A stretch of 64,000 nucleotides of DNA from Engraulis encrasicolus (GCF_034702125.1 NC_085869.1:16877044-16941043); one strand, 5' to 3'; positions 42,548 through 56,434 are shown, counted from the first letter of the stretch. The notes: generated from the letters alone by a model not told the origin. Numbers and translations: made by a program.

Positions 42548-43900
42548 GTTATGGTCACATGCTGGTCAGATACAGCACAGACGAAAGAGCCTGATGATCC
42601 CCCCTCAGGTCATTCGGGTCCCCCTCCTCCTCCTCCTCTTCCCATTCACGCTCAGCTTGAGTTTAAAGCTGGCTTTCGTCCCGCCATCATCAAACGAAAC
42701 AATCAGACACTGTCAACAGGACGGTGTATAATGTCACCTCCTTAAGTCGCTAAAATTCTCCTCCTAAAGGCACTGCACTCTTAGGTGAAGACACAGATAT
42801 CTTTTGTTTTGTCAATTTACTGTATTTTTCTGCCATAGAGTAGGGCCTATCTGGCAACACTTTCCAAATACAGATGAAGAACTATCTCGAGATAAATGCC
42901 TTGAAAGTCATCACCCTGTGTCTTATCTATACCAGGTGGTGGGTTACATGGTTAAATCGAAAAATAATTGTATTCCCCACAGTTACTGTTGACAACATCG
43001 GAAATGTATCTTGTTGGAGTGTGATACGGCCGGGTAATGCCGCACGCTCTCTGTAGTGACATCACTTCCAGCTCTGATGGTTGCGCTTTGATCTGCGGTG
43101 GCTGTGAAGGAGGAATGCAAAAGGCGGCCTGTATAGCTGATTAGCGGCAGCACATGCAGGAGCTAAAGGGGACCATATGGCAGGTGGAGCCCCCATAAAC
43201 TCACTGCTTTTCTATAAATTCACTGTGTCAGAGGAAACCCGATCCAAAGCCTTCTAGTCATAAGACAGCTGTTGTTGTATCACTGTGGACTGAAATCAAT
43301 AAAGATGAGTATGAGATCCTTTATATGTTTCTTTTGTAAACAGCACTCGCACTTGCACTCGCACTCACACAATTCTGCTTTCTGTGATTAAAAAATAAGG
43401 TGTGTTGTTTGCAAGAAAGCAGATATAATTTGAGGTATTGTTGAAGACAAACTGCTCGGAAAGAAGAAGGCCTATCTTTTTTAAAAACATTATTTCCGAA
43501 AATGTTTCCACTTCTCATGTTAAGAGATTAATAAAATGGACATGTTTTGAATGTGAAATGATAGCTGAACAATATAATAATAAAGCAGAGAAATGACAAA
43601 CTTTTGGATGAATGACAGTGAATGCTTACATTTATTTTGAAGTGGAGTCCAAGCTAGTCTTGACTCATTTAAATTAAAAATGCATATCACTGCCTGTGCA
43701 TTTTAATTGCTCAATAAAACCCTAATCGACCCGTAACCAATGTTTCATCAAGTCTAATCACATAGTGAAAATGGCCTGTGCTTCAGCAGTGATATTTTTG
43801 CATTGGAAGAGGAAAGAGATGGTTGTAGCTCTGACCAATAGCATACAGTACAGACAGTTGGCCGTTGACAGTTGTGGCCTTTTCAGAATGCTGAACTTAA

Positions 43901-44257
43901 AGGGACACTGTGTGACATTTTTAGTTGTTTATTTCCAGAATTCATGCTGCCCATTCACTAATGTTACCTTTTTCATGAATACTTACCACCACCATCAAAT
44001 TCTAAATATTCATTATGACTGGAAATGTTGCAATTTTCATACATAAAAAGGGGGATCTTCTCCATGGTCCGCCATTTTGAATTTCCAAAAATAAAATTTT
44101 AGCTGCAAAAATCACTCTACTTGGACCATACAAGGAAATATTTGTTTATTACTTACTAAACTTTCATGTAAAGATCAAATTTGGCAATAGGCAGTCCAGT
44201 TTCAATGAGCAGCATAGTTGCAGTACCTTTTTTGACCATTTCCTGCACAGTGTACCT
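43901..44257. mobile_element. TTAA-type MITE, aggtgcac family (copy 3)
   Basis: Begins agggacactgtgtgac after TTAA (43897-43900) and ends cacagtgtacct before TTAA (44258-44261). 357 bp. Confidence 0.8.
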
Positions 44258-45129
44258 TTAAATCAGCTTGGCCAGACCAATGCTCGCAGAGCTCTATAGT
44301 GGCGATAGCCAGGGTAGGGAAATTTGGTTTATACTTTATACATATAGTAGTACAAGTAGTGTTCTCGAACTGTGATACTGCTACATGCAAAACTGTTATA
44401 CGTAGCCTATATATAAAAAAACATCTGGATATTTGCCATAATGGACTTTGTTATTTACAATTCTAAATTGTAAGTGAAGCAAATATTAATGATCAGATCA
44501 CATGAGTGATATAGGTTTTGACCACTTTCATCAACATTTAATCAACATGGAATCCACTGATGGTATGAAACTTTGTGGGCATGTGGCACTAGAAATTGCT
44601 GGGGCATGTGAGACGCCACCCAGTGAAATGGGTAAATGCAAAAAGAAAAAAAGACCATTTCTGGGAGGGAGGAGGCAGGAACTGCACAACTATGTCATCA
44701 TTTGTCAAGGGCTGCTGTACTCACTGCAATGACCTCAATGCAATGATGAAAGTATGATGACAAACGTCAGTGGTGTTGGCCCCAGTACTCAGATGAGAGT
44801 GATGATTTCCAGCCTGAAAATTGCTCAAACCCCGCCTGGAGGCACGCTATCCCTGGAAGCAAGCTATCCATGGAAGCAAGCTATCCCTAGCCTGGTTCTG
44901 ACTATCCCATAATACTACCATTTCATTTCGTATTCATGGTCTTGAGGTTGTGTGATCTGACGCGATTGCAGGAAGTGGGAAGTTTGCACTCAGTTATGGT
45001 TTGAAATGATTGGACAGCTCTCATCCAATTGCCGACAGTTACTCAACAACAACATAGCGCAGACGAGAGCCATTGGCGCAGACGTTTACGTTATCGTCAC
45101 GGATGGTGTGCGAGGCTACTATATCCCGC

Positions 45130-45274
45130 CCAATTTGAACTAAATTCTATTGATTTCTATGCCCAAAAATTGGCAGAAAAACCCACCCAAATGTCATTTT
45201 TACCCTATTTCACCCACAGATGCCCATCCTAAGCAGCCCAATTTGGCAGGAAAACACCCAATCGGGCAACACTG
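45130..45274 (-). mobile_element. partial hAT-type MITE, CAGTGTTGCC family
   Basis: Reverse of the family at 10133 and 16055 (catcctaagcagccca, cccaatcgggcaacactg). The other end is missing. Confidence 0.6.
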
Positions 45275-45489
45275 GACATGAAGCCAGCTGAAAGCATGAT
45301 ATGTGGTAGGCTACAGGTGGACAAGGTCTTGCAGAGTAGCATTTAGTTCTTTGACTACAAGGGCTGCTAACTGTTGTGGGTTGTTTTTAAATGCAAACAA
45401 ACCATTTCCAGCCTATTGTATTTGAATAGCCAGAGTTTCTTGATAAAGAAGAGAAAACAACATAATAGAAGAAGAACATATTAATCGAG

Positions 45490-45575
45490 ACCTGGGTCAG
45501 GAGTCAAACCAGCAACCTTTGGGCAAGAAGTCTGACACCCTACCCACTTAGCCTACCCATGACTGCCCATAACAT
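45490..45575 (-). mobile_element. SINE family A head fragment
   Basis: Reverse-strand tRNA-like head: gaccTgggtcaggagtcaaa, aagtctgacaccctaccc, ttagcctacccatgac. Confidence 0.55.
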
Positions 45576-47619
45576 CATGTTGTTGGTCATTTTTAGACTA
45601 GGTCAAGTGGGGCTATCGCATGATCCCAAAGCGTGTGCATTTTTGTCAGTGCTTTTTATTTCTTCACCCTTCTTATAGTAGGTTTATCTCGATCAGGCAC
45701 TACCAAAAACAAGACCAAGAGTGAAGAGAAACGTCATGCACACTAACCTGCAGTATGTCGCATAGTGATGTCAACAATGATCGATCCGGCGATGCAATCC
45801 AATGTGGGGCATGGACGATCCAATTCAATGCGGCAAGTTCCAGAATCGATGCAGCAATTTTTTCAAGTTTCAATTACTTCTGTGGATATTTCGGGAGCCA
45901 ATGAATGTTAAATTAAATAAAAGTACTTCAAAGCATTTCAAGACTGATACAGACTGATCCAGACTGATACAGAAAACAGCCAATAAATTGTTGCTCAGTA
46001 TCTGACTACTTGTATTGCCTCATCATGACTGATGAAACATTTGCTTTGCTTTCAGTAGAAATGTAATGCATTGCAATGCATTGTAGCCTGGCTCTCGCGC
46101 AGACCCTTCGGGCTTCGTGCATCTTCGTTAAACTTTGTGACCTCGCTCGAGGATGAATATCCATCTGCATGAGAACCAGGTTAAATGCATCGTAGAATTT
46201 AATTGGATCGGATCGCATAGAATCGAATCAAATCGAATCAAATTGCTACCTCCCAAATTGTCATCGAATCGGATCGTGAGGACAGTGCCAATCCACACCA
46301 CTAATGTCTCATTGGAATATTCCCTGAGGCGATCACTAAATAGGGAAAGCTCCTTAATTATGGCCAAATGGCTTAGGTCTTGGTTACACACATATACGGA
46401 TATTTTTTACATCAGATATTTATGTAGAACAGCTTATGGATTTAAAAAACACAGCTATTGCTACTTTTACATGAGGCATTTCATTCGGAATTAACTGACT
46501 TTAATTCTGAATAAAGCGTAATTTCGCTTTGAAAGCGTCATGTAAACATCTCTTAATTTGGAATTAAAGGAAAGATCAAAGTAAACTCGATGCAACTATT
46601 TAATTATGAATTATTAATTTAGAATTAAAAACATTATGTAAACGTAATGTATGACAGGTGTGATAGCATGCTGCTGATTAGTGAAAGTCTTTTATATAGA
46701 GAAGGTACTGTAGGGGAAGACTAAGAGTTAGCAGTTTGGTGGATGGTGCATTTGGAACTGAACCGTAATCTACAAAGACCATCAGGAAGTACCGTAGCTA
46801 TGTGGATCAGTTTGTATGTATGTTAAAAACTCAAAGCCTACGGGTTGGAGGTCAAGGAAGGTTGGTCCTTAGGACCACTCTCTGAAAGCATTGCATGATG
46901 TGGAGTGCTTGTAGTGAAGGGGAGTACAGTTGCCCAGCCGGGGCTCGAACCCAGACCTTCTGGGGTAGTAAACTGGGGCTCTGAACGAGCCAGGCTTATT
47001 GGCGTGACAGTCAGAACACACCCACAACCCTAGTGATGGTCACTCCATTCCACTACCACAGGACGATAATCAGTTACTACAGTAGTGTACTGATGAGAGC
47101 TTTTTTTTGGCTCTGGGATGGAGCTGGGCAGCTGAATTCAGGATTAATGGAATGACTGGCTGGGTTAGACAGAAGTTGAAGACTAGGGAAAAAATGAGGT
47201 CAAACAGGTGGGCGTATGCTCTGAGCGTCTTGCCGGGTACGGTAGGCTGTCTGGGCAGCAGCTTACCTGGGTTTCCTTGCCAGGAGTAGCCATCAGGCAT
47301 TGTGCTGTGTCAAGGGCGCAGGAACGAGTTTTAAAGTGGTGGTGCATTTTTTTTTCTTTATTAACAATGTTACTGCTGCTGCAATTCATTCATTTCTCTG
47401 TAGTAAAAGTTGAGTAAGCCTCATTTAGGGAGCCCAAAAGTGGGGATGCAAATGCACCACTGCATCCCTCTTTCCGGCACCTATATGGGTACAGTACAGT
47501 AAGTAGAAAGGAGTGCAGGAGCCAGGGCTAGTGGTGGGAAACGGTCGGAGCAGAGCTACATATGGCTGATGTGTTGACTGTCACTTGTACAGATGTCTTG
47601 ATGTCTTCTCAGGTTGAAA

Positions 47620-47790
47620 CATGATAAACCTGGCGCTGCCGTGTCCAAATGGTGCACTGGATTACTACGTTGGCGACCCAGGTTCGATTCTGGCCCGGAT
47701 CATTTGGCGATCCCTCCCCGTCTCTTTCTCCTCACTCATTTCCTGTATCTACTCCACTGTCCTGTCAGAAATAAAGGCAAAAAAACCCTA
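47620..47790 (+). mobile_element. tRNA-derived SINE, family B
   Basis: Head ctgccgtgtccaaatggtgc, B-box-like ggttcgattctgg, tail gtcagaaataaaggcaaaaa. Confidence 0.7.
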
Positions 47791-47965
47791 AAAATATATT
47801 ATTAACAAAACAACTTGATAACCCTGATTTCAGGCATACACTGCAGCCTCAGCACATCATGATGTCTAGAGTTTATAGTTGGTGTTAGTATGATGTTATA
47901 CAGTAGCCACGGATTCAGTCTCCAGGAAGTCAGAGTAAAGGCCGTTGTCTGTGGTGTCCTTAACA

Positions 47966-48232
47966 GGAGTCCGTTTCTCGATTCTTGTCGTTGCTAACCG
48001 TCTTAAGTCGGTCTTGAGTTGGTCGTAAGTTGCTCTTGAGTTGGTCTTAAGTTGGTCTTAAGTTGGTCTTAAGTTGGTCTTTAGACGCAAGACCAACTTA
48101 AGAACAACTTAAGAACAACTTAAGAACAACTTAAGACCAACTCAAGACCTTGGTTACAACGTTGGTCTTAAGAACGAACAAAATGGCTAAAGTCGTTAGC
48201 AAAGGCACTGTCGAGAAACGACCCCCTGAGTA
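47966..48232. repeat. palindrome of AAGTTGGTCTT units
   Basis: The left half repeats ttggtcttaag about seven times; the right half repeats ttaagaacaac in reverse orientation around 48083. Outer arms gtttctcgattc and gtcgagaaac suggest a foldback transposon. Confidence 0.7.
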
Positions 48233-48964
48233 GCAGGGAGAGATGGATGTGCAAAAGCAGGACACAGACTGACAGCAGGGGTCTTTCATTTAAGATAAAC
48301 AGTGATGTTGAAGTAAAGGCTGTCATCATAAAAAATGTTTTAACAGTGACCTACTGTACTCAGCCGAAGGGGCAGTTCTTCTCTCGCAATCCAGATGTTC
48401 CAACCAAAGCCACTCCAGTGTGTTTCCACTGTTTTGAGTAATAGCTCTCTGGACCATGATTTTAACACACAATTTCTTGTAGTGGACAAGTTGAAAGTTT
48501 CCACCGGCTCCTCCCCAATCCTGACCTATTTCCTCAGCGCAAATTGTGACTAGCGAGCTGTCTCAAAGAAAGTAGCCTACAAGGGAGGCTGAGAGCTGCA
48601 GCTTAGATTAACATTATCAGAGTCATTATTCGATTACGATGGTGCATACCTTAATGTCAATGCCAATTTAAAGGGTAGTTTCCATTTTTTTCATTTGGTA
48701 TACACCTGTATTATGGTCTGTTTTGGAACTGCACTAAAGTTATTTTCCCAATGATTTTAATAACGATGCTGAATAAAGAAAACATATAAAGAAAATGTGT
48801 ACAGCATTTTGGTATGTTATGGTACAACCCACTACCCTACCACAAAGGAGCTTGCATGCCCATGGGGACCCAAGTTCAAGTCCGGCCGGGGTCATTCCAG
48901 AGCCCTACCCCATCTCTCTCTCCTAGTCTCCCCCTGTTATAATCTATATTGTCCCATCCTAACG

Positions 48965-49113
<149 letters not shown>

Positions 49114-49594
49114 ATTTTAAAATGCTTGGCCCAAATACAGTAAGTGAGGTCAGAACAGCCCTGTGCTCTTCCTGATGCAAAACAGAGCAAAGTATACCCC
49201 CTCCACCCCCATCTGTGCTTTCTCTGCCTCAGCCGACTGTTAACGTCGAACTTCATAACTTTTGTTTGTTCTGCTGTAATGCTAGGTAATGGAAGCCTGG
49301 TGTCCGAAAGATGCTAGGATGCCTTGTGCAGGTTCACACGGGGTCATCATCACATATGACACACTCCAGCACAAAGTGAGATCAGAGATGCAATATTCCA
49401 ATATGTGACCTTGGGTCCTCCACTTGTGCTTGTGGCCTCATACCAGGAAGTAATACGTTGTGATGACATCACTGACAACAGCACTATATTTCAATATCTT
49501 GCAAAAGCTCAATTGTAAAGTAATTTTCTCAATAGTGAATGAAGAATAGTCCCCCAAAAATTGTTGTGGCTAAGCTGACAGCGGGGAAACTTAA

Positions 49595-50525
49595 AGCGAT
49601 GGTTTGGAGTAGAATCACCCTAATGCCATTTGAACCGTGACACCCATCCACCTTTACACCCGAAGTGTTTTCTGCCGCAGGCTTACATCAACAGAGTTGC
49701 CGTGTTATTCGATGTTTATTCCGGTTAGCTTGACTCAAGCGCATATGGATACTGGGCACCGTCTCCAAACTTTCCCCACAAAAATAACATGTCATGACAC
49801 CAAACTTCTGCAGTAGCACAAATATGGTCTGTACTCACGAAACGAAGCATTTGGAAGTTTGGAAATAGTCCAGGAGTTTATTATTATCAACACAAGCCGA
49901 ATAGCTTCTCTGCTGCTAAAGCTGCGCCAACGTTACTTCCGTCATATAAGACAAGCATGTAAGAGTCCTCAACGAAGCTCATAATATGCACAATGAAAAG
50001 TGAATTCAGCATCAGTATTGATAACGAAAATCCTTGTCTAATTGATAGTAGGTAAGATTTGAAATATCTTTTAAGTATTGCCTTGAAAATATAAGCCTTA
50101 ATCACAATTCAGTGAAAACTTTTTTAACACTCTCGTCTGGAAGTTTGTTGAAGACTTTTACGGGCTTGTCTCATATGACGGAAGTAACGTTGGCACAGCT
50201 TTAGCAGCAGAGAAGCTATTCAGCTTGTGTTGATAATACTAAACTCCTGGACTATTTCCAAACTTCCAAATGCTTCGTTTCGTGAGTACAGACCATATTT
50301 GTGCTACTGCAGAAGTTTGGTGTAATGACATGTCATTTTTGTGGGGAAAGTTTGGAGACGGTGCCCAGTATCCATATGCGCTTGAGTCAAGCTAACCGGA
50401 ATAAACATCGAATAACACGGCAACTCTGTTGATGTAAGTCTGCGGCAGAAAACACTTCGGGTGTAAAGGTGGATGGGTGTCACGGTTCAAATGGCATTAG
50501 GGTGATTCTACTCCGAACCATCGCT
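49595..50525. mobile_element. foldback TTAA element with about 380-bp inverted arms
   Basis: Ends agcgatggtttggagtagaa and the matching reverse, bounded by TTAA at 49591-49594 and 50526-50529. Arms run about 49595-49970 and 50145-50525 and are nearly identical; only about 175 bp of unique DNA lies between. No transposase frame. The TTAA target suggests a piggyBac-like origin. Confidence 0.85.
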
Positions 50526-51416
50526 TTAATTGTTTTGTCCACGGAGACGGGACATCAGCAAAACTTGAGGCCATAAGTATGACAAGCACAAGTGGAGGAC
50601 GCAAGGTCGCATATAGGAATGCACCCTCCAGGAGCATCTGTCTCTATCAGGCACAAGGCTGTGCAATCGCTGCATAACTGTTTACCGTAATGTGGGCCAC
50701 AGTGTGTGGCATCCTCTTCTGGCATCCCAGGGCTGGATTGGCTCATCTCTATTTCGTAATAACAATAGGAATGCTGCAAATTGATCAAAGACCTCGCAAG
50801 TCAACACAAACACTGAGACAAAGCAGACAAGAATGCAATTCGCTCCATGTGGATAACAAAGCCATGTGAGTCTTGTTACTTTGTTACATCATTATTCAAA
50901 ATGTAATCTTTATACTGACAGAAAACCCACAAAGTCACTAAGTATTTCTGTGATTTATTCTTTTTATTCTTTTATCCTTATTATTTATATTCTGTTATTC
51001 TGCAAATAGCTATAAACGTTTTCAACCTAAGTACTTAACTACAGTTTGCCACAAAGGATGGGACTATTGCAGCAGAAAGTGTGTCACTATGGGCCTCTCC
51101 TCGCTCACCCATTGGCAGTCCGAGGTTGCCGCCATTTCTCACAGCTGTTTCTGACATGGACTCTGTAATTTATTGCTGAGCGTTTGCTCCGAAACCCTTC
51201 ATTTTACACAAAAGCCGCCCACGCATCTCTACTCACTCTTTCCAATTTATTGCAACAAGGCTGCTTGTCCAGTCGAAACAGCTGTCCTCCTCTTTTACCG
51301 CCTTGAGGGAGGGCGTGGAGTGGAGAAGAAGAGAAAGTCGAAAGAGATGTGTCACCCACACTGCCTCCCTAGACTCTTTAAGTGCCCCTCCTTCCTATTA
51401 CTTGCTCTCATGTGGA

Positions 51417-51648
51417 CAGGGCTGGACTGGCCATCTGGCATAGCAGACATTTCCCGGTGGGCCCCGCACCCTCGTAGGCTCCTATTTTCAGGAATGTAAA
51501 AAAAGTGGGTTTTTTTTTTTACACTTCTGAAAATCGCAGCCCACGAGGGTGCAGCGTTCACTGGTGTGTCAGTTCTGTGCCGCTAATTATGAGGGGGCCC
51601 TATGAGCCAAAAGTGCCCCGGCCCTATTTCTCCCCTAGTCCAGCCCTA
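51417..51648. mobile_element. hAT-type MITE, relative of 38543-38806
   Basis: Starts cagggctggactggccatct and ends ctagtccagcccta. It is flanked by a longer direct repeat (51381-51414 and 51655-51688) rather than an 8-bp one. Confidence 0.75.
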
Positions 51649-51837
51649 AGCCCTAGTGCCCCTCCTTCCCATTGCTTACTCTCATGTGCATGCTGCTGTC
51701 ACGGCTAATTGAACGTATTGCTATAAAAGGGGTAACACCCAGCCGTGTATCTTTTCACCACTGGTGATGTAGCTGAATCACACATACAGTACTGTATACA
51801 CTTCGGATCTTCAATACTGTATGCACTGCCCTTCCTC

Positions 51838-51970
51838 TTTTTTTTAGGGATTTTATGCCTTTATTTTGACAGGACAGTGGAGGAGAGATAGGAAATGAGT
51901 GGGGAGAGAGAGAGAGAGAGAGATGGGGAAGGATTGGCAAATGACCCAGGCCGGAGGGCCACGGCAGGGC
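51838..51970 (-). mobile_element. tRNA-derived SINE, family B (head truncated)
   Basis: Contains attttgacaggacagtgg, ggcaaatgacccaggccgg and ccacggcaggg; the middle of the tRNA-like head is deleted. Confidence 0.6.
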
Positions 51971-52437
51971 TTGTACGCCACTTTCAAGAGCATGGTTGTC
52001 ATGACCAGGGGTCTATAGCAGCAAATACTGAAATAGGCCCTATGTACAATAAGCTCCAATGGACCCCCACCCCAGACATGTACACAGTAAATGTCGTGGT
52101 GTTAATTCAACACTTACAGAGTTCATTTAAGTCCAAATGGACTCAAATGAACTCTCTAAGTGTTAAATGAGCACTGCAGAATTTACTGTGTATAATGAAT
52201 TGGACTCTGTGTGAAGCGCCTGCATACATTGGGCCCTGGTATGGTGACTCAGCAACACTTCACCCAGTCGTCATGACATTTGTTTTGCACGAATCAGCTA
52301 TATGCAGTGTCTCCTCTATCAAGTTACAGCTTATACTGTATGTTGCAGTGTGGAAGGTTTGGGATTTACAATGAGACAACAATTCACAGACGTAACTCAC
52401 GGAACTAAGTCCAGTCAATAGTACTATTGGCAACATT

Positions 52438-52583
52438 CAGTGGTGTAGTCTACGTAGAACACTTGAAATTGATTTATCCATTGTTTAGAATAGCATAAAT
52501 ATACTGTATACAGTATATGCCCACTTCAAAAAATGCTCGAATATACAGCATACCCACTTCAAAAAAAGTAGACTACACTGCTG
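52438..52583. mobile_element. hAT-type MITE with 8-bp TSD, TIR CAGTGGTGTAGTCTAC
   Basis: Third copy of the family at 32235 and 36027, reversed inside. Perfect duplication gcaacatt at 52430-52437 and 52584-52591. Confidence 0.9.
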
Positions 52584-53004
52584 GCAACATTGTACCATTG
52601 TACCTGGGCGGGCAGGCATCCTACCCAACTGTATCGCAGGGCTCTCCTAGTCCTAACAGATGACCGAACATCCCTGACATGTTAATGTCATCATGGAAAA
52701 TGAAGGGAATGCGCCCTGCAGGCACATCAGTAATTAAGATTTCACCCTATGGGATTACATTTCAGTGTGTGAGAGGCAAGTAAGGGAAAGCTATTAGATG
52801 CAAATCAGAACGGCTAAATGGCCCAGTGACCTGACTAGGAGGGATGGGAACTGGTGTCTGCTAGCTGAATTTGGGAAGACACTGTCCTTATGTTAACCAG
52901 TCTCACAGGACCGGCTCGCCTCGCCTCATTGACCATACGTCTGGAAGATATGCATGTATTTCCTGCCCTCTGTCTTCAGGGAAAAGGCATACAAGTGCCT
53001 TTCG

Positions 53005-53136
53005 CTGGGGTGCATTTCTCGAAACCATAGTTGCTAACTTCATTGGCTGCTTTGTTGTTTGCAGTACTTTTTCCCATTCGCAACTACCCAAGTTGCTAAC
53101 TGGCTAACAACTGTGCTTTCGACAAATGCACCCCTG
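53005..53136. mobile_element. MITE with TIR CTGGGGTGCATTTCTCGAAA
   Basis: Ends ggggtgcatttctcgaaac and gctttcgacaaatgcacccc are inverted; the interior repeats gttgctaac. Part of the same family lies at about 19808-19883. Confidence 0.7.
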
Positions 53137-53525
53137 ACCTGAATTGTATGACATGGATGTCACTGTCAGGTCAAGTCATTATTCCGTAGAAAGCTGTTGG
53201 CACAATTTATGAAAGTCAAAGTAGTTTGCACGCAACTTGTGATAAAAATGGCTTAATATTGGTTGTTGTATTCACATACAACCTTAAAAAGCACAAACCA
53301 ATGATGGAGGTCAGGTAACTAATAAACATTTGTTCGAAAATGTATTCTGGTATTTTTGTTGGCAATCGAACTATTCTATAAAAGCAATACATATGACCCT
53401 TGTGGTCGGGAGGGTGCTAACTGACATCCTCCCGGGTGTGATTGCCGACGGCACAAAAGAGCAACAGTGACCGTAATGAAGCGTACATGAAGATACTAGT
53501 TCACATATTGTATTAAAATATCACA

Positions 53526-53531
53526 TTTATT
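53526..53531 (-). terminator. candidate mxra5 polyadenylation signal
   Basis: TTTATT on the plus strand is AATAAA on the minus strand, about 985 bp after the mxra5 stop. If used, the 3' UTR contains the CA microsatellite at 53916-54058. ATTAAA variants at 54304-54309 and 53817-53822 are alternatives. Confidence 0.25.
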
Positions 53532-53915
53532 ATTGAAAAATGTTTGCAGTAGTAGAAAAGCGACTGACCACTGTTGTGGTCCAATTAAAATGATCACACT
53601 TTGTCTTTAAAACAGTTTTTGGCATGTAGGAAACGATAAGTTGGAGAAATGATCCAAAAAAGGTATTTCAACGGATCATTTTGATATGCTCATGAATGAG
53701 TAATGTTCATTTTGCTTTTCATATGAAGCTGTTTAAAGTAGTTACTGTATGTCCATTAATAAATGAAAATGTTTCACAAGTCTTGCAAAGACAAATAATT
53801 TAAGAAAATACATGTGTTTAATGCTTTGAAACACAAACACTAGAAAAATAAAATATAAAAAACAGAATATAAGGGTGTCTGTGTGAATTATCTGACAAAC
53901 CTTGAAGCTTATTAC

Positions 53916-54060
<145 letters not shown>

Positions 54061-54513
54061 GAGCTGGTCTCTTAAACAATAAAACTCAAATTCCCTTCTT
54101 TACGTAACAAATACATAGTCAATTTGTATCATAATAAGGTATTAGTTGACAAAAGGTAAAGGTAAAATCAAATAATGCATTTGAGCAGTTAATTCTGAAG
54201 GACACTGGACAAAATAAGTTACAATTTTGTTCCCTGGTGTCACCAATTCAAAATGTTTAGTTTTGGCATCCGAATTCCCAGACACAAAATGCAGTAATTC
54301 AATTTTAATTTAGTAGAGATCAGTACAGAACATCTACAGAACATTTACAGAAGTGTAAACAGGTGCATGTTTTTTTCCCCCTGACATACACTACCACATG
54401 GATATTCCTTAAATATTGAAAGACTCAACGAACTCAGGTGTGTGAACAGTATCGTGTGCACCAAAATTACGCAGTTTTCTGGGCATGTAAAAAAAATGAA
54501 ATATTTGTAACCA

Positions 54514-56434
54514 TTAAAAAACATGTAAGTATGTTGACTTGGTGTCACTCCCTACAACATTTTTGGCAGTGCACTTATAGAACCCAGTGTCTCTGCTGGA
54601 TGGGTTCTGAATGACTAGGGAACCTTGTGGATGAAGGTACTTATTACCATAGACCCGCGGCTGAGAGCCAGCTTTGAAAAGAGTTTTATCGGGCATTTCC
54701 CAGGACACATCAGCCTTGGGAATCCCGATGACCATGCAGTTCAGCTGAATGGCAACACCGGGCCTGGCGTACGTCACCGCCGCGGGGCCGTTTGTGATAC
54801 GCGGTGGATAAGCAATGACGATCACAGGCACGGACAGCACAGATGTGCCGTGCTCATTGGTTGACTTGCACTGGTATGTCCCCCTGTCGTAAACGGAGGC
54901 CTGCTGCACCAGAAGGGTTCCGTTTTCCAGAACCGTGTAGCGTCCCATTGTCTGTGGTCTGGTGAGCACGACGCCACTTGGCAGACTCCACGTCACCTTA
55001 GGGTAGGGGTGCCCTTTGGAGAGACAGTTCAAGCGCAGGTTTTCCCCGTTTATAATGCTTACCAGTGAGTTGTATTTGTTGTTGATATCAGGCTTCTTTC
55101 CTGACTGCACTATGACAGTACGCTCAACAAACCCAGCAGAATTTCTACCGACACAACGGTAGCGACCTATCTCTGATGGGGTTGGGTTTTTAATGAGAAG
55201 GCTGCCGTCGGGCTTGTGGTGGTATCTGAAAATGCTTGTGCCACTGGTGATGGTTGTGCTGTTGGGGAGAATCCAGGTCACCTCGGGCGTCGGCCGGCCT
55301 TCAATGCTACAGTTCAAAGTCAGGGAAACGCCACTGGTGAGAGACACCGTTTCTGACGCTGGGCTCTTCAACTTGGGTTTCTCCACCTCATCGACGACAT
55401 CCAGGGACACCTGTAAGCGTGCCTCCCCTCCCTCGTTACGTGCGATGCAGAGTAGCTGGACGGAGTCGGTCGTCCTCAGAGAACGGATGTCCAGCGTCCC
55501 ATTGCGGTGCACTGTGATTCTGCTGCCGTAGTACGGGGCGGGCAGCACCACATTCTCGGGCAACACCCACATGACCCGCGGCACCGGGGTGCCCTCCGCT
55601 TTGCAGTGGAGCAACATGCGCTGGTCCCTCATGGCAGTCTCGTGAGAGGAGCTGACTGACTGGTTCAGCCCATTGATGATGGGAGGTGAGACGAGAACAT
55701 CCACCGTCACAGACTTCCTGTCCATGCCTGCTGTGTTTCTCGCCATGCACGTGTAGGTGCCGTTGTCTAACCTCTGCACTTTCTGAACGAGCAGAGTCCC
55801 GTCTGACCGCAGCTGGTATTTGTCTGAGACGGGGGGTACGATACGGCTGGTGGGAGAGAGCCACGTGACGGTGGGAGTCGGCTCCCCTTTGGCACTGCAT
55901 GCGAGCGCCACCGTATCCCCATAGTTCACTTTGACGATTTCATGGCTTTTATTCCTGATGACTGGGGGAGCAGCCACGACCTTGACGTGAACCCTCATCT
56001 CGTCCTTGCCAAGTCGGTTCTCGGCGTAGCATGTGTAGTCCCCCTCCTCTCTCATTCCCACCTCATTAAAGTAAAGGGTGCCGTTGTCGAAAAGCACATA
56101 CCTTCTGGTGCGCACCGTGGCTCCGCTATCGTCCGCTTGCATAACGCTGTTAATCATAGTTCCATCTGGCAAACTCCACCTGATCTCCGGATTGGGGAGG
56201 CCGGAGGCGATGCAATCTACTTTCAAGTCTCCTCCGTAGGAGACCTTTTTCTGGCTGCTCCCTTGCTGCTTTGCTTCGATCTTGGCCGCCTTCATCATCA
56301 CATTGGCCTTGAGGAGCACGTAGTCGTCCCCCATTTTGTTTCTGGCAACGCACAAGTAGTCTCCTTCGTCTTTATCGGTCACATCCTGAATTAATAATGT
56401 GCCATTGGCGTAGACTTTCATCCGGCGATCAAAG
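54514..56434 (-). CDS. mxra5: mxra5 last exon: end of Ig6 to Ig12 and stop
   Basis: A 1921-nt exon that joins in phase 2 to give [17 protein letters not shown]. It contains Ig7-Ig12 (for example [54 protein letters not shown]) and ends [11 protein letters not shown] with TAA at 54514-54516. All Cys pairs are present. Confidence 0.95.

Noticed and set aside
47966..48232. CRISPR-like regular repeats
   Set aside because: Eukaryotic DNA; units are contiguous tandem and inverted copies without unique spacers.
54625..55900. Long open frames on the opposite strand and other frames of the mxra5 exons
   Set aside because: They overlap clear Ig-domain coding sequence and show no domain themselves; they are shadows of the real frame.
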